DNA of 64,000 nt from Limnoperna fortunei (lineage: Eukaryota; Mollusca; Bivalvia; Mytilida; Modiolidae), in NCBI GenBank assembly GCA_944474755.1, contig OX104119.1, positions 84,758,896-84,822,895 on the forward strand, in the 5' to 3' direction. The notes below the pieces were generated by a model. It had not been told where the DNA came from, ran no database searches, and saw only the letters and a list, made by a program, of their open reading frames with translations. Positions 35,060 through 46,560 of the stretch are shown one piece after another. A program made the position numbers and the translations under genes. Position 1 is the stretch's first letter, and each line of letters begins with the position of its first letter.

Positions 35060-36591
35060 AGGGAAACTTCGCGAAAAAATGAAAATTTGATATGTTACTC
35101 TTCAAATAAAAAGAAATATAATTGCCTTTTGATGTTTTATTGTATTCTTTACCGTTACGCTTCTAGAGTGGATTAAAGGTGGTAAAATTTTGTGCATGGG
35201 AGCCGCCATATTGACAGTATTTTATCACGTGACTGCGTTTGTGACGTGATAAATGCAATTATCCAGTAAATATGATAAATAATCCAGTTTAAAAATATGT
35301 TTTTCTGCATTAGCTCTTTGAACAATATATAAACTGTGGAGATGACTAATGACCGGCTGACAACATAAGATTACCAAATACGTTTTAATGTTTTAATGAT
35401 CTTTGTTTTAATAGAAGTATTTTTAGACACAAATTTTAACCTGTCTTTATTTAACTCGGATATAATTTACCTAAATAATAATTGTAATAAAAGATATATT
35501 TATATGATTATTTTTATATAAAAAATAAAATTCCGTGGATAATTTTGCACGTCTTGAAACGGCAGTTGTACCTGGACATGAAAATGTTACAGGTAAATCA
35601 TTACTCGTTTATGAAGGGTAATTAACAGAATTAGCAGGTAAACAAACAGGATGTTTATTGCAATTACTAGATCATTTGACGCCGACTTTGAAGTATGAAT
35701 ATTCGGACTTTTTCAAAAGATAACCAGATTAAAGGTTAATCATGTAATTCGAAATTAGAAAGGCACACCCCCTCCTGCCAAGACAGGTATGATTTGAATA
35801 CACCGAAGTGTCAGAACACAGGATGTATATAAGATTTCGAATACCTTTAGATGTCAGAGGAAACGTAAAACTTACACGTTAACTCAAATATACACAACAT
35901 GTAAAATTTTAGAAACTGTGTTACGCACACGCACAATAAATGTTACCAGTAATAATAATTATAATAATAACAATAATAATAATTATAAATGTACTAAACG
36001 TGAAGTGAAATTTTGATGCGCGAAAACCAGGGTATTTAAAAATATTTCATTTAATGACAGCTATTTCTTAAATAGTCAACTTCGCAAAAGTTTCGTTCAA
36101 TAAGTTGCTTAATCTGATTAAGTTGAAAATAATAATACGAATAATTTTCAATTTAATTAATATTTATGGACTTTTTTTCCTATCAAAACTGTGACTTTTT
36201 TCCGTTTACTGTTGTTGCTGCTGAAATAATCTTAAGTAGAAGTCTTTAAATTGGTTAACTACTTGTTAAACAAGTCGGTTTTTTGCTTATATATAGATCA
36301 GGAATACGAAACGTAATCTTTCCACAATCTTGTCTTATAGTACAACCTTCTGTTATTGACCGTTTCGGGTTATTATCATTCGATGACTTTTAAGGTACTT
36401 GGATGTCTAGTATCGCCATCTAGTGACAAGATGGTGACAAGATGGCGGACCTCCATAAGTGCATTTTTTACACGATAAATTCCATGCAGAAACTTAACCA
36501 CTGAAAATATAATAAAACATCAAGAGGCAAATGTGTTTCTTTTTAGTTGAAGAATAACATATCAAATTTTCATTTTTTCGCGAAGTTTCCT
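35060..36591. mobile_element. 1.5-kb TIR element with TTAA flanks
   Basis: The ends are long inverted repeats: AGGGAAACTTCGCGAAAAAA then TGAAAATTTGATATGTTA at the left, with the reverse complement at the right ending TTTTTTCGCGAAGTTTCCT. The similarity runs inward for about 85 bp, with gaps, to ACATCAA-type sequence. TTAA is present at 35056-35059 and 36592-36595. It interrupts a decayed family A element. No transposase frame seen. It contains an (AAT)n-rich tract near 35950-35990. Confidence 0.8.
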
Positions 36592-36989
36592 TTAAAGGTT
36601 TGTTTGCTTAATGAATTAAAAAAATCCATGATGACTGCTATTGTAGGGATACATACATTGTAGAAACCTACAGGATAATGTAAAAATAGCTTCCTACCTG
36701 AAACTATTGAACTATTTGAAACTGAACAGAAAATTCATTGGTTGGTTGCAACAAATATAATGTTATTTATGTCAGTAGAAAATTGAAAATTACAGGACTT
36801 AGTTTAGTATCAGAGATATGCCATCTTTATTGCCTATGAAATTAGGTGAGTGATACAGGCTCTTAAGAACCTTTGATTATGGCATAGCTTTCATGACTTT
36901 GTAGAGGAATAAACTGAACCAAGATGTGCTTTGTATAAAACATTATTGCACAGTGTTGATAGTGACTGTTATATTTCTTTATTTAATAG

Positions 36990-37232
36990 AAATCCCCAAG
37001 GCTATCCAACAGTTAAGTAAAAAAGATAAAGAATTATATATGGACATGATGAAGGATGGAACAGAGACACGGAAATACATCAGAGTTGTTATAATAGGAG
37101 AGAATGGTGTAGGTAAAACATGTCTGCTGAGACGCCTACTGAAACAGAGTACCACTGGAGTCAAAAGTACAGATGGGGTTGATATGCATAGATGTAAAAT
37201 TAACCTGAGCAGTGGTGAATGGATCTCTGAAG
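36990..37232 (+). CDS. Exon 8: Roc GTPase, N-terminal part with P-loop
   Basis: The acceptor is TTCTTTATTTAATAG and the donor is TGAAG|GTATTG (243 nt, phase 1-1). After a charged lead (EIPKAIQQLSKKDKELYMDM) the core starts at RKYIRVVIIGENGVGKTCLL. This is beta-1 followed by a perfect P-loop GxxxxGKT (G1) that binds the phosphates of GTP. A switch-I-like stretch with TTGVKSTDGVDMHR follows, then CKINLSSGEW. These features fit the Ras-of-complex (Roc) domain of Roco proteins. The rest of the domain is on exons 9-11. The exon sits just downstream of a degenerate repeat end (AGGTGAGTGATACAGGCTC near 36846). Confidence 0.9.
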
Positions 37233-38216
37233 GTATTGAAAAAAACAATAAATCTGCATATGTTAACAATAAGTGCAGGCTGTATTTTAAGCAAATTTTA
37301 GTACAATGATCCCCTTGTCCTGTAATCATACTGTTTATCCAAAGCCACACTGAAAGAAGGCACACATATTGAAGTTGCATGTGCTATTATGCAATTATCT
37401 GAAGAATTGTTTATATTATGCAGGCCATTTTTAAGCAAATTTAACAAGTTGGTGGCCCTTTACTGTAACATTCCCCTCACACAGTTTTCAAACTGGATTT
37501 CTAAATCTCCACAAAAAGAATGAACTCGTATTGAAGTTTTGCACCTTCTATTAGTTAATACTTCCTTTTTTCCCATTTTCCGTACTTAGGAAGTTAAAAT
37601 TTTGCAGCAAATTTTATAATAAACAATAGTTTTTGAGTGATTAATTTCTCATTTAGATTTCGATACAGAATCGCAACCTTCTTTCAGCAACAGGCTTTTT
37701 CAGTGGGTTTTATTCGGCCCCATTTCCAGATAAGAAAATTTTTTCCCCAAATCTGCAAGCAAATTCCCAATCAATGCGAGTTTTTCAAAATCTGTAAAAT
37801 GAGGAATTATTTCACTTCTTTTCCAAAACAGCTCCATGTTTAATGTATGTTTAAATAACCATGTGTTTCAGTCGCAAATGCGCTTGTTGAAACATGAATT
37901 AGATCTACGAAATTAAGTTTCATTTGTAAAATGGCATATCAACACGGCAAATATATTCCAAAATTGTAAGAAGAGTCTATTTGAAGAAAGTAAAATAAAC
38001 TGATGCATATTTTTAATTTGCCAAAAGCATGAAACTGGTGGATGACAGTGACAATGTTGTAAACTATGTAAATGAGTCTGATGACAGTACTCCATGTCCA
38101 ACTTATAGTCAAATTTACCGTGTCATTCCGACGGGATTTTGCTTCACAAAATGGAAAACTGCTACCGCGTTTGGTCGAGTTTAGGGTCCTTTAGTAGATC
38201 TTTTATTCCACTTTTT

Positions 38217-40876
38217 AGCTCACCTGGACCGAAGGTCCATGTGAGCTATTGCTATCACTTGGCGTCCGTCGTCCGTCGTAAACTTTTTCAAAAATCTTCT
38301 CCTCTGAAACCACTGGGCCAATTTTTTTCAAACTTGGCCACAATCATCCTTAGGGTTCCTAGTTTCAAGTTTGTACCCAGGGTGTTGATCAACAGACAAA
38401 TATGGCCGCTGTTACTAAAAATAGAACATGGGGATCAACACAGGTTTTTGATCATTATCTAAAAAACTATAATAGCTATAGAGAAAACCGTTACTTCAAA
38501 TTGATCAGCACATTAAGTTCTACAATAGTTGCTATTAGTGCGAAGTTGTGTATTGGCTTCTTGTAGGAGTTATTGCCCTTTTTTGACGATTTTTGACAAA
38601 AATTTTGGTATTTACAATATAACCTGAAAAATATACGAGGTAGAGTGAAACTGTAAATGGCAAAAATGATCAGCAATAAAAGCCCTACAATTCACTTGGT
38701 TGGTCTGAAATTGTCAGATGACTCTTTATATGAGTTATTGCCCTTAAATGGTAATTTTTTATGAAATTTTCGGTTTTTGTCCTGTAACTTTAAAACTATA
38801 ACAGCTAGAGTAAAACTGTAAATAGCAAAAATGATCAACAATACAAGCCCTACAATTCACTGTATTAGTCTGAAATTGTCAGATGACTCCTTATAGGAGT
38901 TATTGCCCTTAAATGGCAATTTTTTATGAAATTTTCCGTTTTTGTCCTGTAACTTGAAAACTATAGCAGCTAGATTGAAACTGTAAATTGCACAAATGAT
39001 CAGCAATAAAGACCCTACAATTCACTTGATTGGTCTGAAATTGTCAGATGACTCCTTATATGAGTTATTGCCCTTAAATGGTAATTTTTTATGAAATTTT
39101 CCGTTTTTGTCCTGTAACTTTAAAACTATAACAGCTAGAGTAAAACTGTAAATAGCAAAAATGATCAACAATACAAGCCCTACAATTCACTGTATTAGTC
39201 TGAAATTGTCAGATGACTCCTTATAGGAGTTATTGCCCTTAAATTGCAATTTTTTATGAAATTTTCCGTTTTTGTCCTGTAACTTGAAAACTATAGCAGC
39301 TAGATTGAAACTGTAAATTGCACAAATGATCAGCAATAAAGACCCTACAATTCACTTGATTGGTCTGAAATTGTCAGATGACTCCTTATATGAGTTATTG
39401 CCCTTAAATGGTAATTTTTTATGAAATTTTCCGTTTTTGTCCTGTAACTTTAAAACTATAACAGCTAGAGTAAAACTGTAAATAGCAAAAATGATCAACA
39501 ATACAAGCCCTACAATTCACTGTATTAGTCTGAAATTGTCAGATGACTCCTTATAGGAGTTATTGCCCTTAAATTGCAATTTTTTATGAAATTTTCCGTT
39601 TTTGTCCTGTAACTTGAAAACTATAGCAGCTAGATTGAAACTGTAAATTGCACAAATGATCAGCAATAAAGACCCTACAATTCACTTGATTGGTCTGAAA
39701 TTGTCAGATGACTCCTTATATGAGTTATTGCCCTTAAATGGTAATTTTTTATGAAATTTTCCGTTTTTGTCCTGTAACTTTAAAACTATAACAGCTAGAG
39801 TAAAACTGTAAATAGCAAAAATGATCAACAATACAAGCCCTACAATTCACTGTATTAGTCTGAAATTGTCAGATGACTCCTTATAGGAGTTATTGCCCTT
39901 AAATTGCAATTTTTTATGAAATTTTCCGTTTTTGTCCTGTAACTTGAAAACTATAGCAGCTAGATTGAAACTGTAAATTGCACAAATGATCAGCAATAAA
40001 GACCCTACAATTCACTTGATTGGTCTGAAATTGTCAGATGACTCCTTATATGAGTTATTGCCCTTAAATGGTAATTTTTTATGAAATTTTCCGTTTTTGT
40101 CCTGTAACTTTAAAACTATAACAGCTAGAGTAAAACTGTAAATAGCAAAAATGATCAACAATACAAGCCCTACAATTCACTGTATTAGTCTGAAATTGTC
40201 AGATGACTCCTTATAGGAGTTATTGCCCTTAAATTGCAATTTTTTATGAAATTTTCCGTTTTTGTCCTGTAACTTAAAAACCATAGCAGCTAGAGTGAAA
40301 TAATAAATTGCACAAATGATCAGCAAAAAAGCCCTACAATTCATTTAATTGGTCTGAAATTGTCAGATGACTCCTTATAGGGGTTATTGCCCTTAAATGA
40401 CAATTTTGTTAAGAAATTTTCCATTTTTGTCCTGTAACTTGAAAACTATAGTAGCTAGATTAAAACTGTAAATTGCACAAATGATCAGCAATAGAAGCCC
40501 TACAAATGATTGCTTAGTCCAAAAATTGCAAGATGACTCTTTATAGGAGTTATTGCCCTTTCATTATGAATTTGGACATATGAACAGTTTTTTAATTATA
40601 AATTAGTCTATAACACACCTATTAGTAGAGTAAAACTGTAAATTTCTAAAGTACCCTAAAGGACAATGCCTAAAAACCATTTAATTTTCAGAAATTGTGG
40701 ATGGCACCTTATAGGAGTTATTGTATTTAACAAATTTTATGAAGAAATGTTTAGTTTTTGCACAGTAACTTAAAAGCTATAACAACTAGACTGAAACTGT
40801 TAATTTCAAAAATTTTAATATAGTTTAAGTCATTTGGATTCCAGGTGAGCGATTACAGGCTCCTGGGAGCCTCTAG
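38217..40876 (+). mobile_element. Family A element, full length, with near-identical 330-bp array
   Basis: The 5' hairpin AGCTCACCTGGACCGAAGGT/CCATGTGAGCT and 3' hairpin GGCTCCTGGGAGCC with TCTAG are both intact. Between them about four head-to-tail copies of a 330-bp unit run from about 38900 to 40260; each is a dimer of 165-bp half-units. Successive copies appear identical. The outer copy at 4785 shares the same sequence with fewer units. Confidence 0.9.
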
Positions 40877-40906
40877 TTGAAAGTAACAATTATTTTCCAC
40901 AGTTAA

Positions 40907-41206
40907 TCGGCTTTTTGAAATGCGGCCGTTTTTTCAGATCGATTTTCCATAGGAAGTCAGCCATTTTTGTATCTTAAGGGGTCTAATGTTGTTTACAAAC
41001 GTTTGTCTGTTTTCGTAACGTACAATGGTATTCGGACAAACCGCGAGACTTTTCCCGCCTCAACTGCAGACGACTTTACCCGAAGGATTTCAAATAGACA
41101 ACAATGGAATTTTCCTAACGTACACTTCCGTTCAAAACAAGGTCAAAATTTAGTATGGAAAATCGATCTGGCAAAATGAAAAAACGGCCGCATTTCAAAA
41201 AGCCGA
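40907..41206. mobile_element. 0.3-kb MITE, TIR TCGGCTTTTTGAAATGCGGC, TTAA flanks
   Basis: The left end TCGGCTTTTTGAAATGCGGC, continuing CGTTTTTTCA, is matched by the inverted right end TGAAAAAACGGCCGCATTTC, continuing AAAAAGCCGA. The subterminal GATCGATTTTCCAT block is also inverted. TTAA flanks both sides (40903-40906 and 41207-41210). It separates the family A copy on the left from the LINE on the right. The 70-codon frame inside has no support. Confidence 0.85.
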
Positions 41207-41424
41207 TTAATGATTGATATGGAACAATGGAGAGACCATTTTGAAAACTTAAATAAGGAACCAAATAATAAAGATAACTCCTACTTGGCACTTAAATTAA
41301 GTGAAGCAGAAAAACAAGTTATATTTAATGAACTAGATTATAAGATTCTACAACTGAAGTCTTAACAGCTTTAAAAACACTAAAAAATGGGAAGGCATGT
41401 GGATTCAGTAATATACTTAACGAA

Positions 41425-42267
41425 ATGTTAAAATATGGATCTCATATATGTCCACTTATAACAAAAATTTTTAGTGAAATTTTTTCACAAGGAAAATATC
41501 CACAGTCATGGTCAAAAGGTTATATCACACCTATTCATAAAAAGGGGCCAATAGATGACCCATCTAACTACCGTGGTATCACCATAAGTGATAATGTTAG
41601 TAAATTGTTTAATAAGATTTTGGATACAAGATTAACAACATATTTTGATAAACAAAAAACAATTTGCGACGAACATATAGGTTTTTCTACTGGTAAACGA
41701 ACTTCAGATCACATGTTTGTATTAAAAACTTTGATAAACAAATATACCTGCAACAATTCTAAGGCCCTATATACCTGTTTTGTTGATTTTAGCAAGGTTT
41801 TCGATTCAGTGCCGCATACAGGCCTATTTTATAAGCTTAAACAAGCAGGAGTTGGTACAAAATTTTATAACATTGTAAAGTCCCTTTACAGTAATATAAA
41901 AGTATGTGTTAAAATTGGAAATAGAAGAACAGATTTCTTTCAATCCTCCATAGGAGTAAGACAAGGTGACAATCTAAGCCCAAATTTGTTTAACTTGTAT
42001 CTCAGTGATTTACCATCACATTTTGATTCATCTTGTGATCCCGTTGTATTAAGTAATACAAACCTAAGTTTCCTACTATATGGGGATGATTTAGTTCTAT
42101 TATCATCTAGTAAAACTGGTTTACAAAATGCTATTAATAAACTATCAACATTTTCTAAAGAGTGGCAATTAGAAATTAATACCTCTAAAACTAAAGTCTT
42201 GATATTAAATATGGGCGGCAGATTAAGAAAAAATATTTTCTTTACATACAATAATGTTATGTTGTAA
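41425..42267 (+). pseudogene. Reverse transcriptase fragment of the LINE
   Basis: This is the largest intact frame of the LINE, with the fingers-palm RT core in order. The catalytic box reads YGDD rather than the usual YADD of LINEs, and the A box reads KVFDSV where KAFD is usual; both may be lineage variants or decay. The frame ends by a stop after NNVML, while homologous-looking sequence (VQRYTYLGINF) continues in another frame at about 42270. The 5' part and endonuclease are lost, so no functional protein is expected. Confidence 0.85.
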
Positions 42268-43117
42268 TTGAGCAAGTACAAAGATACACTTATTTAGGAA
42301 TAAATTTTGCTGCCTCTGCCACATTTTTATATGCAAAATTAGACATTCATAACAAAGGTTTAAAAGCATTTTATAAGCTGAAGAAAACATTTTCTTCAGG
42401 GAAACCAAGAATATCTATTTTAATCCATATTTTTAATCATACAGTAAAACCAGTATTACTTTATGGTTCAGAAATATGGGGAGAGTTTTCAGTAAAAGCT
42501 ACCCGAAAAGAAAATATGAATATGAATTTGAAATTTTGTCAATATGCTTTAGGAGTAAGCTCCAAAACTTCAAAAATGGCATGAGAGGAGAGCTTGGATG
42601 CCTACCACTAATCTTTGATGTGTACATAAACATGGTTAAATATTGGTTAAGACTCATTGAGATAAGTTATGACAACACTTATAATAAGAAAAGGGAAAAT
42701 CATACAATATTAAATGCAGCCTATAAAGAATCAGAAAGCATGGCAAATAATAACCAAGAATCTTTGTTAAATTGTATTCAAACAATATTCAAATTTTTAA
42801 ACATTGAACATTTATATTTAAATGCAACCAGTTATAAACATACATATATTATTAATAAAATTAGACATAAACTGAAGATGAAGCTTATTGATATTTGGTT
42901 TAAAGATATAAATAATGATATTAAAAGTAAAGCCAAAGTAGGAAATAAGTCAAGAACTTAGAGAAAATTTAAATATATATAGCAACTTGAACCATATCTA
43001 AATATAGGTTCTGAAAATCAAAGAAAATATCTAACAAAATTAAGACTCAGTGACCATGATTTAAATATAGAAAGAGGTAGATATACCAACTTAGAAATAC
43101 ACCAAAGAATATGTTGC

Positions 43118-43351
43118 ATGTGTAAAAATGAAGTGGAGGATGAGAATCATTTTTTATTAAATTGTCCAAATTTAGAAGAAATTAGAAAACCTTTTATTGA
43201 AGAAATAAATGATAAATATTGTAATTTTAAAAACCTTTGTATTGATAATAAATTCTTGTGGTTAATGAGCAATGAAGATACATCTTTTATAAAACTTTTA
43301 TTGAAATTAGTCGTTGAATTGAAAGAAAAGCGTAATGTATTAATCAGCTAA
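43118..43351 (+). pseudogene. LINE ORF2 C-terminal zinc-knuckle fragment
   Basis: The frame reads MCKNEVEDENHFLLNCPNLE and onward for 77 codons to a TAA. The C-x-x-C (with the preceding ICCM), H and C spacing of HFLLNCP is common at the C-terminus of LINE ORF2 proteins. It ends just before an AT-rich 3' tail (about 43360-43460) that would be the LINE 3' UTR. Confidence 0.7.
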
Positions 43352-44067
43352 GATGATAGAGTTGTCTCCCCTTGCTCAGTTCTTACTGGATAACCTTATT
43401 ACATTTATATATCTATGTTCTTATAATGAATACAATTATATTAAAATGAAACTTTTGTTTATTTATTAGGATTTGTGCTTTTGTTTCTTTCTTTGATTAA
43501 ATTGTAATTGATTCTGCCTCTAATGGGCACCTTTAATTGGTAAATAAAAAATCTGTTCTTTCTGTTCAGTTCCGATAGTAAACAAAATTTGGATGATGCC
43601 ATTTTGATTATAATCTTGGCCTCGTGACCCAATAATGTTACATGAACTGTCATTACTAATATATTATGTCTTTTCAGTAAAGATAATGTGTTTTTTCCAT
43701 AAATTATTTTTATAATTTAATTTGATCAAGTGAAAGAAAGCCTTAGTCGGCCAAATATAGATTAAAAATAGGCTTTAGATAATTTACATACCAAGCTGTT
43801 TTTAGATTTTATAGTCCGAACTGTTTACTTTTATTACACGTTTATTATTTTGAAAATGTGTTTGCTGAGAATTAAAAATTCAATCAGGCAGATAAAATTA
43901 CTAATTTAGTTAGCTATGTGCAGTGAATTTCGAGATTTGTACGCAAATTAAACATTTTCAAAGCACATGTCTCAAGAATATTCTGAATCATAGAATAGTC
44001 TGAATGAAGGTTTCAATGTGACATGACACAAAGTGGGTTAGAACTATACATTGTATGTACGATATTG

Positions 44068-44142
44068 GGAAACCACCCCTTTTGTAAGACCACTTTTCAG
44101 TTGCAAATCTGGTGGTCTTTCAAGAGGGGGACTACTGTATGT
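44068..44142. repeat. Palindromic GACCACC repeat (copy 2)
   Basis: GGGAAACCACCCCTTTTGTA, AAGACCACTTTTCAGTTGCA, GGTGGTCTTTCAAGAGGGGG, ACTACTGTATG; same order as the copy at 20288. Confidence 0.65.
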
Positions 44143-45450
44143 TCCTTTAGGTTTGTGGGTTTTTTGTTCTGATTGAAAATACAGAATTGCACAGGACAAA
44201 GTTTAACATAGGTCTATTAAAACAACACTCTATTCATTGGATGGACAACTATAAAGGTATATTTTTATACCCCCCCAAACTTGTTTGGGGGGAATAAAGG
44301 AATCACCCTGGCTGTCTGTCTGTTTGTCTGTCCACATCCCTTGTAAGCGCTTCTCCTAAACCGCCTGAAAGATTTTGATGACACTTGAAGGAAGTACATC
44401 ATTTGTAGATGTGCATGAAGAATTTTCGTCCCTGTCGGATATTTTTCAGGGGAGATAATTGGACTTAGACTTTTTAAATATAGTATTCAGTGGAAGACCT
44501 CGTAAGCGCAAATCCTCCTAAACCGTTTGACAGATTTAAATTAAACTTTACATGAAGGAAGTACTTTATATGTAGATGTGCATGAGGAATTTTCTTTGCT
44601 GTCTGATATTATTCAGGGGAGATATTGGACTTAAAAATGAAGCGGGGGTATCCCTTTATGAGCGTGCTCACAGTCCACACTTGTTTATTCTGTGCTTGTT
44701 TATTGAATAGTCCTCTAAAACGTATTTTATATTGATCTGAAATTAAAATGGCTGCCATAACAGGACTCAGTTTAACATAGTACTACACTTGCGGTAAAAT
44801 GTCCCTATGTTTTCTCAAAATTTGCATAGCTGATTAACCCATATTGTAGACTAGGTACATTTTATCGGATGGTCCTCTAGATTAACATAGGACTTAATGG
44901 GCAATACGTTTTAAAAGGCTTCTTCTCGGAAACTTATTAACAAATGGAAATTAAACTATCATCTGTATTGATGGTCCTTTGTACAGACGGTTTTTCTATG
45001 CCAATAGGAAATGTTTAAATGGCCACCACAGCAGGACTAAGTTACCCTATGGGGAAAAAATTGTATTCTCTTTAACTTGTAAATTAGTTGAAACAGAACT
45101 TAGCAGTATTGATTGGATAGTCCTCTATAAAGTTTAAGAAACCTTAGGACTTAGTTTTACATTGAACCCTATAGAAAAATGTGCAAATATCTTTTCAGAA
45201 AGTGCAAAGCTGATTAAAGATGAATTTTATTGCAGGCTTATTGAATGGTCCTCATAAAAGTAGATATTTTTGAATTGTGATCTGAAATTGCTGCCACCAC
45301 TTGACTTAATTTGACATTAATGGACAAAGTTCTAAAAAGGCTTTTTCTCTTAATCCAGTAAACCAATTGAAACACAACTTACAAAAGTATTCAGTTATAT
45401 TTTTTATGTCAGTCAGAAATTAAAAATGGTTGCTCCCACAGGGCTTAGAT
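44140..45450 (+). mobile_element. Decayed family A sequence, interrupted by a family C copy
   Basis: Diverged units (AAAATGGCTGCCATAACAGG, TTAACATAGGACTTAATGGG, GTCCTCTATAAAGTTTAAG) lie on both sides of the family C insert at 44266-44688. Neither hairpin end is preserved. Confidence 0.5.
44266..44688 (+). mobile_element. Family C hairpin-ended element
   Basis: Starts TATACCCCCCCAAACTTGTT/TGGGGGG and ends GAGCGTGCTCACAGTCCACA/CTTGTTTA, with two internal units containing CTCCTAAACCG and GAAGGAAGTAC. No coding capacity. Confidence 0.8.
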
Positions 45451-45466
45451 AATTATACAACAGTAG

Positions 45467-45604
45467 AGAGCATTGTCATGGTATGTTGATGGGAGGGTGG
45501 TATTACACATTTATAATGCCAGACACAATGACGAGGGTATTTATCAATGTTTAATGAACTCAAGCTTGAGATATACCATTATTCGGCATTATCAGGCTAT
45601 ACAC
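45467..45604 (+). pseudogene. Orphan fragment of an Ig-like domain inside the Roc intron
   Basis: An open segment after ACAACAGTAG reads LSWYVDGRVVLHIYNARHND and then EGIYQC. It has a strand-C tryptophan followed closely by the strand-F signature D-x-G-x-Y-x-C of Ig domains. The B-strand half is missing, no good donor follows, and it abuts a decayed repeat on the left. It may be a decayed duplicate of an Ig exon or a captured fragment. It is not part of the phase-consistent chain of the host gene. Confidence 0.4.
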
Positions 45605-45916
45605 AGTTCGTTTTATAAACTTTTGGACATTTTGTGTTCACTTACGATGTACGTGTACATATATTTATTATATATTTTAATTTCGTTTAAATACTCAATA
45701 CATGAGCAAAGTTGGTTATTTCGTATAACCTAACTTGGTTTTTCAGCACATGACTGATTATGACGTCATAATAAGATGTATTGATGACGTTGACTATACA
45801 TGAATTCTTCCGCAAACATCAAGTGACGACACTAAAATTGTGAATTGCAAATATTATTTGACTACTTGTAAAATATTGTTCTTGTTACTTAATTTTTACT
45901 ATAGAATATAAAATAT

Positions 45917-46070
45917 AAGGATTGTTTTCAATTGTTGGTTAGATTATTGGATATAAACGACTTTGGATCGATTTACGTTGCAACATAAACCGCTTCGCGT
46001 TTTATTCAGCGTAAATTTACCCAAAGTCGTTTATATCCAATAATCTATCCAGCAATTGAAAACAATCCTT
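45917..46070. repeat. Fold-back palindrome, about 154 bp
   Basis: Left arm AAGGATTGTTTTCAATTGTT ... CGACTTTGG is matched by right arm CCAAAGTCG ... AATTGAAAACAATCCTT with a spacer of about 50 bp. Confidence 0.92.
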
Positions 46071-46199
46071 AAATAAATTAAAAAAATAAACAGTTTGTGT
46101 CAGGGCTTGCTCTGGGTTCTAAAAGGATGGCACCAAAAAAAAAATAGCCAACTGCAAATTTGTGTTGCCAATGTCTAAAATCTCGCAACAAGTAATAAT

Positions 46200-46560
46200 T
46201 ATACCCCAGGTCAACATAGTCCAGGGTATTTAGTGGTCCTCATGTCCGTCCGTACACATTTGGTTTCCCAATGATAACTTAAAAAAATCTTTGGGATATT
46301 GTTATATATCAGGTTGGTAAGAAGCCTATTGATTTGTGGGGAAATCCGTCAAATTTCAATTACACAGTCCACAAAAAACGTTTGCAATTTTGACAAAAAT
46401 GTTGTTTACAGACAATAACTAGAAAAATCTGGGATATTGTTATCTATCAGGTTGGTAAGAAGCCTATCAATTTTGGGGGAAACCTGTGAAATATCATGGT
46501 CAAAGTCCATGAAAACATTGTAAATTTTTACAAAAAAGTTCTTTCCGGACAATAATCATG
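46200..46560 (+). mobile_element. Family D element, decayed
   Basis: TATACCCCAGGTCAACATAG start, GGTCCTCATGTCCGTCCGTA, and two family D units (TTGGTAAGAAGCCTATTGAT). The 3' end is not recognisable. Confidence 0.65.

Larger units (their letters stand above)
34029..36877 (+). mobile_element. Family A element, decayed and interrupted by two insertions
   Basis: Diverged family A units run from GGGAAATTCAAAAGGGCC. They are interrupted by a SINE (34574-34980) and by a TTAA TIR element (35060-36591). They resume to the 3' signature AGGTGAGTGATACAGGCTCT, whose hairpin is degenerate (TTAAGAACC). Confidence 0.65.
41211..43351 (+). mobile_element. Decayed, 5'-truncated LINE (non-LTR retrotransposon) with reverse transcriptase
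   Basis: The left part encodes an endonuclease-RT linker with EQWRDHFENLNKE and LKTLKNGKACGFSNILNEML. The longest frame (41425-42267, about 280 codons) holds the non-LTR reverse transcriptase blocks: PIHKKG, NYRGITI, GFSTGKRTSDHMF, the FVDFSKVFDSVPH aspartate block, GVRQGDNLSPNLFNLYLSDL, and the catalytic LLYGDDLVLLS. Frame breaks follow at about 42270 and 42580. A C-terminal part then carries a CxxC...HFLLNCP zinc-knuckle-like motif (43118-43351). The endonuclease is absent. Several frame changes and internal stops make it inactive. The clade is not certain. Confidence 0.88.

Noticed and set aside
36979..37380. 133-codon minus-strand frame
   Set aside because: Antisense shadow of Roc exon 8, which has splice sites and GTPase motifs on the plus strand.
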